From NCBI GenBank assembly GCA_963978895.1, contig OZ022240.1:8041550-8105549 (forward strand): a DNA stretch of 64,000 nt. Direction: 5' to 3'. The notes below the pieces were generated by a model. It made no database searches and was not told where the DNA came from. It saw nothing but the letters and a program-made list of their open reading frames with translations. The position numbers were made by a program, and so were the translations under genes. Every line of letters begins with the position of its first letter. Positions within the stretch are counted from its first letter, which is position 1. Shown here piece by piece: positions 35,986 to 48,659 of the stretch. The stretch comes from Erpobdella octoculata (lineage: Eukaryota; Annelida; Clitellata; Hirudinida; Erpobdellidae).

Positions 35986-36109
35986 CTATCCAAATATATT
36001 TTAATTGATACTCTGGGAGAATGCATTTCCCCGCCTCCGGGATCCGTCCCTGGTTATTACTTCAAATGGATTTTCAAAACTGAAAGGTGTCCAAAAAACG
36101 GAAATATTC

Positions 36110-36743
36110 AGAAGACTGTGTTCAGCATGGCTTCACTTTTATCACTGACAAAGACGATACACAACGAACGACCGAATTGTTTTTAAGGCGTATAAAGTCC
36201 TGTCAAACGACAATTTAAAACAGAACGAGCTGAAAGAGCATTTCAGTACAGTGCATTCCAACAATTCCGAATCGACTGACGTTCATAACCAGAAAAGAGC
36301 TCGGTGTGACGCCGCAGCAAGTTTACTTCAACAAGGATTTTGGTCAATTATTGACAAACAAATCCTAATTGTCTCTTACCTAGTTTCTTATCGAATTGTA
36401 AAAAGTGAAAAGCCTCACAGTCTCTTTTAGATAGCTACTCAGCTTTGGCCAAAAGTGTTCTAACATTCATCATTCTTTTGGCTACTGCCAATTAGATTAG
36501 CTTTTTTGCTTTGGTAAATGTGGAAACCAAGCATAAACTTTGGAGGCCGGTGATGATATGCGAATTGCCTTGTTAAAGATTGGTCCTTATTTTTTAACAA
36601 AAAATAAATTAAATAAAAAACTTGATGCAAATTACTTACATTTTAGTTATTGTTTTTTAATATGAAAAAGTATGGGGGTGCAGTTAAATCAAGTTTGTCC
36701 AAATGGGGGTGCGGGAAAAAAAAGGTTAAGAACCACTGTCGTA
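36110..36743. pseudogene. hAT (ZBED/FAM200-like) N-terminal relic and terminus
   Basis: Plus-strand frames with shifts read HGFTFITDKDDTQR, then YKVLSNDNLKQNELKEHFST, then ASLLQQGFW and VSEKPHSL-like sequence. These resemble the BED-finger region of ZBED5/FAM200-type hAT transposases, although the Cys of the finger is lost. A reverse-oriented terminus CAGTGGTTCTTAACC lies at 36743-36729. Its subterminal sequence matches the insertion in NDRG intron 5. Confidence 0.6.
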
Positions 36744-37917
36744 AAGCAACTCCACTTTCATAACTGGTAATTTTAATTTTTATAGTGTACGAAATTTGCT
36801 CAAAATATCAAGTCTACTAAAAAAACTACGCAAGTAATTCAATAAATACTGAAACAATAACAATATCCGTTTTCATGAACATAGTATAGTATTCTTAAGA
36901 TGTTGTGTTTTCAACATATTTTTTGATCAATCAATGTGTACATTTAAAACTGCCTTTTATAGAGCTTTAAAAGGCTATTTATGTTGTGGAATTACTAGTT
37001 TTTCATCAGCAATGGCATTCATTGTTACTGCAAATTTTTGAAATGGATTCCTGAATTTTGTCAATTCCATCTGAATCTAGAAAATTTCTTCAAAAGCTGT
37101 ACTGTCTTGTTTGCTTATATAAATATTACAAACTAGCTCTACCCGGTCACGCGTTTCTGTGGCTTAGTTTGACTAACACTAATTGCATTCAATGGTCCCG
37201 ATGGTAATGCAATAAAAGCCTATATAGATTTTTATCTGACAATTTGAAAAGCAATGATAAGTTAATACAAAAACGTTTTTTTAGAGGACAAAATGAGGGT
37301 GCACGACGATGGTTTCCCATAAATCCGCCACTGGCAAAAACATTTTTTTGGGGGGGAAGTGTATAAGGTTATGATTTTTTTGGAATAAGTATCTACCACT
37401 ACCCCCCATCAGTTACTAATTATTTTCTATATTGGGAGGAAAAGTATAACACTACGAAGATAAAATTTTGGAATCTGTGGGTTTGAAAAATGTTTTGCCC
37501 CCCCCCCCCCAAGGTTTTGCTGAAATGACGCCCCTCCTTGAATCTATGTCCTCTAGTGCTTTTGAGTCGGTCATGGGTAATCCGCGAATTGAAAAATGCG
37601 AGTGAGCTGCGAATGGGCGAAAGAGTAAACCGCGAATTTTTTGCGAAAATACGCTGCGATTGGATCGCCGAAAAGGATCACGTGAAAGACCTTATCGCAG
37701 TTTACCGATTGTTTCTGGCGCTTTATCGTTTGAAATAAGTGTGCTGCTCACAGCTAAACGATCACTTTCGGCGTCTGTTTTCTCAAACTTTAGTGTATAT
37801 TTTCCAGCTCTATTTTCCTATCAATCATTGCAATGGAAATGTTCGGAACATTGCCGGTATAATTTTTAGTGAAGCTCCTTAGTGGCGCAGCCAGAAATTT
37901 TGGGGGGAGGGGCACAG

Positions 37918-39278
37918 CAGGGACGTAAATTGGGGGGGGCAGGGGGGGGCATTTGCCCCCCCCTGATTTTCAAAATTTGAATTTTTTTTTACCTAGAGTT
38001 TACTATATATTTATTTAATTTTAACTTTACTTAACCTAATGATGATGCAATGCGTATTGGAATCTTTCCGGCGTGTATAGACAATTCGCCCCCCCATGAT
38101 TTCCAAAATTAAAAATTTTTTTTACTTAGATTTTACTATATAATATGTTAATTTTAACTTTACTTAACCTCGTGATGATTCAATGCATATTGGAATTCTT
38201 TTTGCGTGTGTAGACAATTTTATATCTTAGCTCGATGCTAGATTTACCAATAACTGCAGAGTAATAATTTGTGTATCAGTGTTGGTCCAAAGATTAGCTG
38301 TTTTCTGTGCCAAAATACAATCAGCGAACTCGTGGAACTTTACCATATTAGTGGTATTGATACAATGTTGATTCCCTCACAGTTGTCTACATCAAAGTTA
38401 TTATTTATTACACAAAAATAAAACAAAATTATACCCACCCCATTTTGGACATCTTTTTTACAAACTTTTATTTAGGTTACAATCTTTGTTTGTGTGTGTG
38501 TGTCTCTCTGTACTCAAATCTTGCAAGTGAAATTTAACCAGCATTTTGACTAGCTAGGAAGTTGAAACTTTCAGCATAGCTTTATATTTGATGAAAATAC
38601 ATGAGTTAATTTTAAAAAAAACTTTGAACATCTTTTGCATTTCTAAATTGAATGTATTTGAAATCAAAGTTTGTGTTGAAAAACTCGTTTCTCCTTTACT
38701 GGTTTTATGCAATATTATTAAATCATTCATCCCCCTTATACCCAGTGGCACGTGGCGAATCCAGAATTTTCTGGTGGGGGATTCACTTCAGAAATTTTTT
38801 TATATTCTCTTCCAACAAGCTGATAACCGGTAAGGGGTAGTCGTAAGTATTTTTCAAAAAAATTTTCAAAGACTTCCAATTTTTCCTCCCAAAAAGCTGC
38901 GGTCGTTTTCCAAAAACAAGGTATTATACCCAAAAAATTTCAATTGATACTCTGATGGGGGATGCATTTCCACATCCCTCTCTGCTTGTACCTACGTATT
39001 TATATAAATGTAAAAGGTAATGTGTGTGAGAGCATTCGTTTATCACATCCAAGACGCAGGAGCAATTTTAACAACATTTGGCATGCAGGTAACTTCATTG
39101 ATGAGAAAATTTTGAAAAATTACAAAAAAATCTGTTATTTCTTTGACATTTCATTGGCAAAAACGAGACAAAACTAAGCACACAAAAACCCGGACAACAC
39201 CGGGTAACCCTGTCAGTAAGCTATATAATGGCGGGAAAATTTTGCCCCCCCCTGGAAAATGCTGAATTTACGTCCCTG
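37918..39278. mobile_element. Non-autonomous hAT-like element with perfect 8-bp duplication
   Basis: Ends CAGGGACGTAAATT are inverted (37918 and 39278). The flanking 8-bp duplication GGGCACAG (37910-37917 and 39279-39286) is perfect, as expected for hAT. The 1361-bp interior has direct duplicates of a TTTTACTATATA segment (about 37990 and 38130), a MITE-like piece, and a degenerate Helitron-like 3' hairpin (39185-39210). No transposase ORF. Confidence 0.85.
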
Positions 39279-39289
39279 GGGCACAGGGG

Positions 39290-40230
39290 GTGGAAACTGA
39301 TCAGTAAGGAGTTTTCTGAAAAATTTATGACCATGGACGCCCACAGGAATCTTTGCAGGAGGAGAGCTTTTTATTTTTTCTCTCCTCGCCTGCTCGCCTG
39401 CCTCTTCTCTCATATTCTTGTCCCCATTTTTTTTCCTTTCCAAAATTGTGATGATCAATTGAGCCTCAAGAAAATTTTAGACATTTTGTGTTTAAAATTG
39501 TGTATATAGAGTACAATTTTCAGTTAACTTTATTTTATTTCAAATCATAATAAAAATTAAAATTGTTTTAAAAACTCGCTAAAAATTACAAAAATGCTTT
39601 AGTTAAAAAGGTTTATATGTCCTACACAGCCAACCTGTCATTATTGGATAGAAATTTGTGTACCTTTAAGGTTTTGCAGAAAAGTTAGGAAAAAATGTAT
39701 GAAAATGAGGAGACAAACAAACAACAGTCAATCATCAGTAAAAGATTACACTAATGTTTCTTGGAGGCCCATTTACAACAACAGCCAATAACTAAACATA
39801 TAAGCTTATTAACTAATACAAATGGAATAAATATTATACTTAGAATAAACTATTTAATCAGTGGTGGATCAGTGATTCTGGATAATTTTCACGCATCATA
39901 GTGCTTAGAGAAACGTGAATGATTTAACAAGTAGAACATCGGGGGGATTCAACCCCAAAGATAATGATGATGATGATATCGATATGACAATGGAAGGAGT
40001 TACAGTTGCTAAAATTAATTATAAATGTTGTAATTATAAATTGTGTTTATTTTTGTGTAAAAAAATTTAATCAATCCAGGGGATGGGCAAGGGCCTCCCT
40101 TGACCCCCTATGCGGGCGCTCATGTTTACGACCCACAAAAGTCAAGGGATAACGACAGTTTTAGTAATAATTAGTAGCAGTAAACCATAAACCATTGAAA
40201 AGTTTATTAAAATATCAAATTTAGCCGACG
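39290..40230. other. Transposon-derived DNA, no gene seen
   Basis: G-rich patches such as those near 39940 and 40080 look like transposon ends. No coding domain recognised. Confidence 0.45.
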
Positions 40231-40231
40231 T

Positions 40232-40425
40232 TTATTCTGCGAAAAAAATTTCGATGACTGCTTCTTCATTAATGTGAAGGTTGCGATTGATAGTCATCTG
40301 GGAAAGCCCATTCAGTCTTGTCTGACCCATTGTGGTGCATAGATAAAATTTGAGTCTGCGCATAGTTGAGAAGGATCTCTCGGCAGTCGCGGATAAAAGA
40401 GGCAACGTGATAAAGAGTTTTTGAG
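40232..40425 (-). pseudogene. hAT transposase C-terminal domain fragment
   Basis: Minus-strand frame KLFITLPLLSATAERSFSTM, then RRLKFYLCTTMGQTRLNGL, ending with a natural stop. This is the dimerisation domain of hAT transposases of the ZMYM/52K-repressor type. The N-terminal portion is not recognisable upstream. Confidence 0.75.
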
Positions 40426-41394
40426 CAACGTATTTATCTGAGGATATATGGAATCCTCACAATGTTGGAGAACATCAACTACGGTATGTGGTCTCTCTGC
40501 CAATGGGGCATTCGACCAGCGGAAGTGTTCACCACGAAAAGCAGATGTGTGACCAAGGTCACAACACAGGCATAGTAAACGTACTTTAAAAACTCATCTC
40601 TTCCAGTTAAATTAGTCAGCTCATCTCACGTTCACAAACCGACCCACCTCAGATTCGTTTACGACATTGGCGTTAAATAAATTTGATTTGATTTTGATTT
40701 AGTACTTGAGTTTCTCCTCTATGTCAATGAAAGATCTTTGGTCAAGAAACCTTGGAAGCAGACTCTCTCATTTGGGAAAAATCAGTCGGGTCGGGTCACA
40801 AAATAAAAAACAAAAATAGGTCGGGTCGGGTTAGATTTTCTGGCGGCTCGGGTTATCAAAATTGGACCCATGGACCCCAACAATGGAGATGTCCAGAGCG
40901 CACAAAATATTAAAGAAATAATAGAGAATATACATCGAAAACAAATTGAAAAACAAAAAAAGATAATGTCACAAATAATTTAATATTATAATTGGCATAT
41001 TGAAAAAGTGTTCGCAAATTATACCTTGTTTCGCACCAAATGTTTTCGCAAAGAGTTCGCGGTTTACCCTTTCGCCCATTCGCAGATCACTCGCATTTTT
41101 CAATTCGCGGTTTAACAAACGTTGCTTGAACTTCTCATAGAAACTGAACCACCGTAAATTCCTTGCACATTCCTTAATTGTTGTATTTGTAGATTTGTTT
41201 ATTATATTATTTAAATAAATTTAGCAGTGTCAAACTGAATTTTGTTCTTTTGTTTTGTATATATATCAAGAAGTACAAAGCTATTATTTGTGGTACCATA
41301 ACTTTATATATATTTTATGTGGAGCTTATTATTTTAGCTAGGTATTTAGTATTTATTATAAAAAGGGAATATATTTTTACAGAAAGTTATTGAA

Positions 41395-44339
41395 ATGGCT
41401 GCTGAGAAATTTACTCCAGTTGAAGAAACTGTTGAAACTAAATTCGGTCCAGTTCATGTAATTGTTCATGGTGACAGGGAAAAACCAGTCATATTGACCT
41501 ACCACGACATTGGACTTAACAGTTTGTTTACATGATGGTTTTGTTATTAATGGTTGTCATTACATTATAATTTATTTACTTTTACAGGTACTTCATGTTT
41601 CAATGAGTTTTTCAACGATCCAAATGTGCTGTCATATATTCAGTTTTTCTGTGTAGTGCATGTTAATGCTATTGGACAAGAAAAAAATGCTCCAACTCTT
41701 CCACAGGGGTATTTTTTTGTTTATAATGTTTTTAATGCTACATCGGAGCAGACCGTGGTAATCATAATCTTTTATTTACTGTAGTTAAACGGCTAAAATG
41801 ATTAAATCTGAAATTTAATTACCATTTTCATTTTATTTTCTATTAATTGAGTAATATTATTGAGTAAAATTATGTTTTAAGCTGGTAATTAAAACATAAT
41901 TTTTCTTTCAAGTCTTGGGTTGACGGAGTATGAATGACAATATTTTTATGAATTGCATATAACTCATTCCAACTTTATGTCTATGGGCTTTCCTTTATTT
42001 TCATGTTTTTATATAGATATATTTACCCATCAATGGATGATCTTGCCTCTACCATAGATGAGGTTATGGATAACTATAAGTAAATATTTGTTTAGTTTAA
42101 ATTTGCAACTTGCAGTTTACTTAAGTTTTTTTTCTTATCTATATTTCTTATCCAGAATTCGCACAATTGTTGGATTTGGAGTGGGAGCTGGTGCCAATGT
42201 GCTTTCAAGATTTGCTGTAAGTTTTCTGTTTAAAATTTCTTTAGAATTGATTTACGCTAGCCAGATAATGGCAAACAAAACTTGTTTGGTAGAGATTAAA
42301 CTGGTCTGAAGTGGTTATGCTTCAAAGACCTTATTTACAACATTTTTGCGGAATAGGTTAGTTAATTCAATTTGTCACAGCAAAGATATTATATCTTTTT
42401 GTACTCAACATTCTTTCTCTGTTTATCTTATTATGCCCAGATGTAACCAGTTAGAAGTAGTTCAGTTCCAATTTTTGATTCATTGTATGTTTATTATTTC
42501 AGCTTTCAAATCCAGAAAAAGTTGTTGCTTTAATCTTATTGAATACAGTTGAAACACAAGCTGGGATTATAGAAATGGGATATCAGAAAGTTTGTTTCTT
42601 ATAATAGTTATAATGTATACCACTGATTCTAACCCCCTTTGGACGAATTTTGAATATAAAAAATAATAAGTAAAATGTTAATGTTTTGCATCAAGTTTTT
42701 TATTCAATATTTTTGTTGTTGCTTCCCATTGAGATCAGAAAAACGAGTAGCTGTTTTTGAAAAGGCAATTCGCATATCATCACCGGCCTCTAATCGATTT
42801 GTTATATTAGTTTTCATATTATAACCATAATTATAAAAGTAGTGTAGATTTTACATCCAGTTCATTTGTTTTAATCACTCTTACAATGGAGTGTAGTAGA
42901 TAGTCTACATATTTTCTAATCAGAAAAAAGTTAATATTTAGTAAATCTTTGTTTTGAAATGTTGGCATTACAATATTCATTGCAGAGCCAAAAATGTGTA
43001 GCCAAAATTTTTTAATAAGCTATCCTGGAGTAGTAGCTATTAGAAAAGTGGTTTCGATATGCACATTAATATGGTTATTTCTTTCACACCAACCTACCAT
43101 AAACATGAGCTGTTTACAATTGTTCAAATCTGGCTTATACACTATATGACTTGTAATATAAATGGGAAAACTGTTATTATTCATGATTCTCAATGTGAAA
43201 TTTGTACAATATTTGATAAACGTGTAGATTATTAAAAAGAATTTTATTATAAAAACAAAAAATGAAAACTAGATATCTACCCAGTCAGTTAGGTTTTTTA
43301 GTTTTTTTTAGATCGATGATGGCTGCTTTGTCTGAAAACTATCTTGGAATGATCTGAAATAAGATATTTATCTTATTGTTTCATAGTTAAGATAAAATAT
43401 GTTAAGTAACTCCAGGGTTAGAAATTGAATAGAAACATTTTGAAAAATGTGATGCAAGACAATATTTTTTGAGAAATAGTTATGAATAAGATAAGAATAT
43501 TATATGTCAATTTCTGAAATATGACCAGAATTTGTGATTGAAAGGTTAAGCAGTAACAACAATAAATGAAAAATTACAGTGGAAGTTGAACAGTGCCATT
43601 AGGACAGAAGATGTTAAGGATTACATGGTCTGGCATTGGTTTGGAAGTGTAAGTTGATATAGGAATGCATCATCTATAGCCCAGAGAGTTCTCTTTAATT
43701 TATTTGAATATTCTTGTTAATTTTAATCAGACCTCAGAAATCAATCAGGATCTTCTCAACGTTTACATGGAGTATGTGAAATCCCTAAACCCAACAAATC
43801 TTGGTCACTTCATTTCTTCGTATATCAAGTCAGCCTTGTTCATGATTGTATCACGATTACAATAATAGTACAACAATATTTGTTTTTTTCTTAGGCATCA
43901 AGTGCTGAGTAGTCATGTTTTTAAGTAATTATTGACAGTAATCTAATTTAAGAAGCCGTTGTGAACAAGCAACTGTGACGTTTTTTTATTTTTATGCATC
44001 AATGACTGGCAAGCATAAACAGTGGACATTGCACATAATGCTAACTACTGTAGAATAGTTTGTTGATTGTTTGACTTACAGTAGACTTGAGATATCTGTT
44101 TAAAATTAGATTTTTTTCTTACACAGGAGAACAGACTTGTGCATTGTCGAAAACCAGAAGTTCGAGTGAGTGGACAAATGTGTATTTAATGAATTTTTTC
44201 TTCTTGTTAACATAAAAATGCAATGCAGATGCTCAGTGATGTTGGTAGCTGGAAAATCTTCCCCTCAGTTTGATGATACTAAGACCATGAGTGGAAAAAT
44301 GGACCCAAAAAACACACGATACTACGAGGTATATGCACA

Positions 44340-44372
<33 letters not shown>

Positions 44373-45345
44373 TTTTCTTTGTGTGTGAAGACTTACCAAT
44401 AAATATACTATGTTCTAAAGCTCAACTGTGATGGTATGATCTTGAAAGAAGCTTCAAAAGAGATATGCTGTCGTTTTATTCTCTTCTTAAGTGGAGTTCA
44501 TTATCGTAAGCGGATCTACTTTAGTAATGTAATGTTATATAGATTTATATAGCGTCTTCTTACAGCGAAGAATAGAAGTAAGCTAGGAATAGAAGTTATT
44601 AAAAGTTATTAAAGTAAAAAAAACTTTTGATAATCCAGCCCCGTTAATCTAAATTTCCATTTAATCTGTCCATATCATTCCATAATCAAATCCCATAATA
44701 ATTTCACCCCTTAACTCACTGCATTAATTTATTTATGTCTCATTTATATTGAAGTATTTTTAGTCTGTATTTCATTATTTCTTTCAAAGTAAGAGAATTC
44801 AGATTTTAATCCAAAAAATCTCACCACCACTTTCTCACATTTTTTGCAGACTCAAAATATCAATATTTTCCAAACAAAAGGGATATAGGCATACAGGAAC
44901 CCATGGGGGGAAATAAAAAATAGTTTTTTAAGTGTTTTTTCGTTTTATTATTACTAAAAATATATTTTTTTAATTTATTTACACGTTTTTAAAATTTTAT
45001 TGGTTGCTCTTATTAGTTTCTTCGATTTTCAAAATAGGTAATTTTTACTATTTGTACGTATATATTTTTTTTAATGTTTTTTTAGCAAATATGTCCCGGG
45101 CATGGCAAGAACAGCTTCTTGATTGTGAGGCTAGAAAAGAAGCAAGCAGACAATCATGGCAATTGCAAAAGGTATATATTTTTATAAAGATATAAAAATG
45201 TAATGTTATTTATAAATGTAACTTATAACTTATGTTTCATTGAAAGCCAACTGTTCTCAAAAAGAGACAGCACTCTCCAGGCTCAGTGTATGATCCACCC
45301 AAAAAAGCAGCTAAAAAAGAACAGGAAGTTCAGACGGGTGGATAG
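41395..45345 (+). CDS. NDRG: NDRG-family protein (N-myc downstream-regulated), 12 coding exons
   Basis: Exons: 41395-41521, 41588-41708, 42017-42079, 42156-42216, 42503-42589, 43580-43648, 43731-43828, 44127-44165, 44229-44328, 44421-44505, 45086-45171, 45247-45345. They sum to 1035 nt (344 residues plus stop), with GT/AG at every junction and matching phases. Diagnostic motifs: KPVILTYHDIGLNS, CVVHVNAIGQE, YIYPSMDDLA, IVGFGVGAGANVLSRFALSN, MVWHWFGS, SVMLVAGKSSPQFDDT. The fold is alpha/beta hydrolase without catalysis: the nucleophile elbow is GVGAGA rather than GXSXG. The start follows acceptor TTTTTACAG, so a 5' UTR exon lies upstream. The C-terminus (KKRQHSPGSVYDPPKKAAKK) is short and lacks the long repeated tail of vertebrate NDRG1. 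NDRG proteins are cytosolic and linked to stress response, differentiation and trafficking; a role here is inferred from the family. Confidence 0.93.
42617..42800. mobile_element. hAT-type remnant in NDRG intron 5
   Basis: It shares with the reverse complement of 36560-36743 a terminus (CCACTGATTCTAACCCCC), GCATCAAGTTTTTTATT and GGCAATTCGCATATCATCAC. It has no coding capacity. Confidence 0.65.
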
Positions 45346-46150
45346 ACCAGCAAGTGATTGACTTCCTGTTCTAGATTGACTCTTTTGCACTTCTTTGATG
45401 AGTTTGTTTATTTACCTCAATGTACATGTATTAACAGTTGTGAGTTATGTTATTTAATACAATGGTTTTCAATGTGTTTATACTTTTGTATTGCTTTAGT
45501 ACATCATAGGTCAAGTTAACATGATCTATTCCTCTTCCTTTCTTGTTGGGAACATCAACACTAGTTAGATATTGTCTCCATGAACAAAACATGAAGAAAA
45601 TATTTCCCCCTATTCACTTTGTGGTACAATTCAGAGGGTTGGTTCTGCTGCTTAAGTTTTGGTGAGGGGGTAAGTCGGGTAAGCTGAGTAGGTGGGCACT
45701 TTGAGTGGTTAAATTGAATGGGTCAGTGGGTAATATCCTAAAAAATGTCGATGGTAATAATACCGTGGTTTTCTGAGAGGATGGGTAGGAGATGTTCCTG
45801 TACCATTAATCTTAGATATAATGGCATCTATCAAAATGTTCAAGCCAGAAAGAATAATGACGACGACGGTGGTGTTAAGATTATGAAAATTATTATGACG
45901 AGGGTGATGATAATGATGAATACAAACCTGAATACAAACATCCATGCCCAGATGAGTCTGGCTACCTGAAGGACGCTTTTCCAAGATTTCTTTTCTTTCG
46001 TACATCATCTTGTTATTGCCATGCCCCCTACTCCTGGTGACTCATAAGTAGGCCAGTGATGAAAAACCGTGGACAGGGATATGTGAATCACGTGACTTCT
46101 ATGTGTTATTTTCACTCGATCAAGTGTCGCTCAGTGTTCATTTGTGCATG
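45346..46150. other. NDRG 3' flank, no gene seen
   Basis: Presumably 3' UTR then intergenic DNA. I did not find a canonical AATAAA in the first 350 bases. Small frames at 45709-46008 lack domains. Confidence 0.5.
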
Positions 46151-46157
46151 ACTTCGG

Positions 46158-46252
46158 CTTCGTCATCGATATCATCATCATCATCATCTTTTTCTTCCTC
46201 TTCCTTATCAACATCTTCATCATTGTCGTCATCGTCATCATCATCATCTCCA
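46158..46252. repeat. TCA/TCT trinucleotide-rich tract
   Basis: Imperfect (ATC)n and (TTC)n runs. The minus strand would read poly-Asp/Glu, but there is no supporting gene structure. Confidence 0.85.
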
Positions 46253-46575
46253 TCAATCCTAATAATCAAGCAACAAAATATAACTAATTGAACAGTTACT
46301 AAAAAGTGTTTTTTTTTTCAACATTTCAACGATAAATAATCAATTATTCCATATTTTGAATAATTATTCACCAAAGAAGCCAGAGAAATATTTCTAATAA
46401 AATATAACACGCGCTGAGAAATGACTTCGTTTGAAAAAAATAGTTTAATGAAGGATGCCAATTATTTAGAATCGTCTACGTAATCTTTAATTGACCAATA
46501 CAGTGCTTACATGAGTGGTCTTTTATCACACGTTTCCCTCTTCATCGAATCAGTAGTTTTACCCTCCTGATTCTC

Positions 46576-47084
46576 AGTGGCGTAACTACCGCCGCTGCAG
46601 ACCCCGCAATGCGGGGGTCCCGAAGTGGCCACCAATAAAAAAAATTTACCTTCATGCATGCACTCACAAAAGTCTTACATCACTATGAACACTTATGATA
46701 TCGTTGCATGTGTACTGTGTGCATTCATTTAATTTACAGCTGACTCTTGAGATTCACACTCTGGATCATTATCATAACTCACTTGTTAGGTTTTATAATT
46801 GTCTATAAAATAAACGTCGATTACAAGTTGCATTATTGTTATACTAAACTCATGATTACGGTCTCTGGGGGTCAAATATCGGCGCCGGAACTAGGGAGCC
46901 AAAAGTAGAGGGGCCAAACTTTTTTGTCAAATAAAAATATTTTTTTATAACGGGAGACTTGTCGAGAGTCTGTCAATTGTTATGTTCAGTAAAAGTGAAA
47001 CTTCAAGAACTTTATTGTCACAAGTACACAAGTTATTAAAATTGTATTTGGTTTTTCCGATATCAAATGCAACATCAGAAAAAA
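46576..47084 (+). mobile_element. hAT-like remnant ending in a transposase fragment
   Basis: A CAGTGGCGTAACTACCGCCG terminus begins at about 46577. At 47034 the frame LKLYLVFPISNATSEKSF repeats the hAT C-terminal fragment seen at 30036. The LINE at 47085 starts immediately after it. Confidence 0.55.
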
Positions 47085-48432
47085 GTTTTTATATATGATC
47101 TGGCAGTTGCTACTGATAGTGGTAAGGTGTCGCTACTGAGTCTCTTAGATATGAGTGCCGCATTTGATACTGTTGACCATGGAATCCTTATTGTGAGACT
47201 TGAAAAAACTCATGGCATCTGTGAAGTTGTCTTAAAATGGATTATTTCATATTTAACTAACCGCACGCAACGGGTTAGTGTGGGTGGGAACTTGTCATTG
47301 TCCGTGTCGCTTAGTAGAGGATTACCCCAGAGATCAGTCTTGGACCCACCACTGATTTACTTGAAATTATTCATCGTTCTGGACTCGAGGGACACTGCTA
47401 TGCCGACGACACCCAAACATATGTTCAAATGTTCACTGCTCTGTTGATGATGCGGAGAATGTTCACCTTCGCTTATTGCCCTGCATAGAGAACATTGAAC
47501 ATTGGATGGCTTCTAATCGTCTAAAACTGAATGGCGATAAGACTGAATTCATCTGGATAGGTGCAAGATCAAAGTTGCAACAGAGTAAAACAAAAGCTTT
47601 GTTGGTTGCTGGGGCTTTAGTCGCCCCCACAGAAGTTGTTCGAAACCTAGCTGTTTATGTCGATTCTGAGCTTTCCATGAAAGATCATATATCTAAAGTG
47701 TCAAAAACCTGTTTTTTCCAACTACGACAACTTAGAACCATACGAAGGTCTCTGACGAGTGAAGCAACACGTCTCCTGCTGCATTCGTTTGTTGTAAGTA
47801 GACTTGACTACTGCAACTCTCTATTTACAGGCTTACCTCTTAGTTCTGTTGGAAAGATCCAACGTATTCAAAATGCAGCTGCTCGTCTTTTTGGTGGACT
47901 AAAGAAACGTGATCATGTGACTGCAATAATGAAAACTGAACTCCGGTGGCTGCGTATCTCTGAGCGAATTACTTTCAAAATTGGGACTTTAGTCTACAAG
48001 GCGCTCCATGGCGAAGCCCCCTCATATTTGCAAGAGCTGTGTGTTACTGTGTCTGATAACAATTCTTACTTATCTCGTCACAGATCTGCTAGTCGTGGTG
48101 ATCTAGTTGTTCCCATAACTCGAACAAAAACTTACGGCAGTCGAGCCTTCAGTATAGCAGGACCGGCAACATGGAACATGTTGCCTGCCAGCATCCGAGA
48201 AGCCACTACATTGAGTTTATTCAAGGCCGAGCTAAAGACATTTCTGTTTGCGAAATCCTATCCAAATTGATGATCAGATAGAAATTATTTCATTTTTCCT
48301 GACATGCTGATTTTTGTGTTTTATATTATTTTTTTTTGCTTTATTTTTATTTTTATTGTTTTGTTGTTTTTATTGTAAAAGGAGCCCTGAGGTGTTACAC
48401 AAAAGGGCGCTTGAAATCCAAATAAACTTAAA

Positions 48433-48437
<5 letters not shown>
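47085..48437 (+). mobile_element. 5'-truncated L2/CR1-group LINE
   Basis: RT blocks on the plus strand: LLDMSAAFDTVDHGIL, GLPQRSVLDPPL (normally PQGSVLGP), then a frameshift across the YADD region (near 47400). The frame 47476-48270 then carries WMASNRLKLNGDKTEF, SRLDYCNSLFTGLP, IQRIQNAAARL, WNMLPASIREA. The 3' end AAATAAACTTAAACTTA is followed by (TA)n. This 3' tail and the RLDYCNSL block are typical of L2-type LINEs. The QGS-to-QRS change, the G-to-D change and the frameshift inactivate the RT. Confidence 0.8.
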
Positions 48438-48529
<92 letters not shown>

Positions 48530-48550
48530 ATACATATATATATATATATG
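48437..48550. repeat. (TA)n microsatellite at LINE 3' end
   Basis: About 110 bp of TA with a few CA variants, continuous with the LINE tail. Confidence 0.9.
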
Positions 48551-48583
48551 TTATGTATATATGTTATGTTATGTTATATAAAT

Positions 48584-48656
48584 GTCTCAACTTCAGACTC
48601 AAACCCACGACTCTCGGATCGGCAACACCGCCTCGCATCATGCCAACTACCTTACC
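48584..48656 (-). mobile_element. tRNA-derived SINE fragment
   Basis: On the minus strand it contains GCGAGGCGGTGTTGCC followed by a box B-like GTGGGTTTGAGTC. It is related to the copy at 55.71-55.79 kb. Box A is missing. Confidence 0.5.
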
Positions 48657-48659
48657 ATG

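Larger units (their letters stand above)
37575..41125. other. Region bounded by about 75-bp inverted repeats
   Basis: CCGCGAATTGAAAAATGCGA plus the following GCGAATGGGCGAAAG at about 37580-37660 is inverted at 41038-41118. The pair encloses nested hAT-like DNA and a hAT C-terminal fragment on the minus strand. They may be the termini of a large decayed hAT element, later invaded. No target duplication was recognised. Confidence 0.5.

Noticed and set aside
46103..46291. Ser-rich 62-codon ORF as a gene
   Set aside because: It is a translation of a TCA/TCT trinucleotide tract with no supporting splice or start context.
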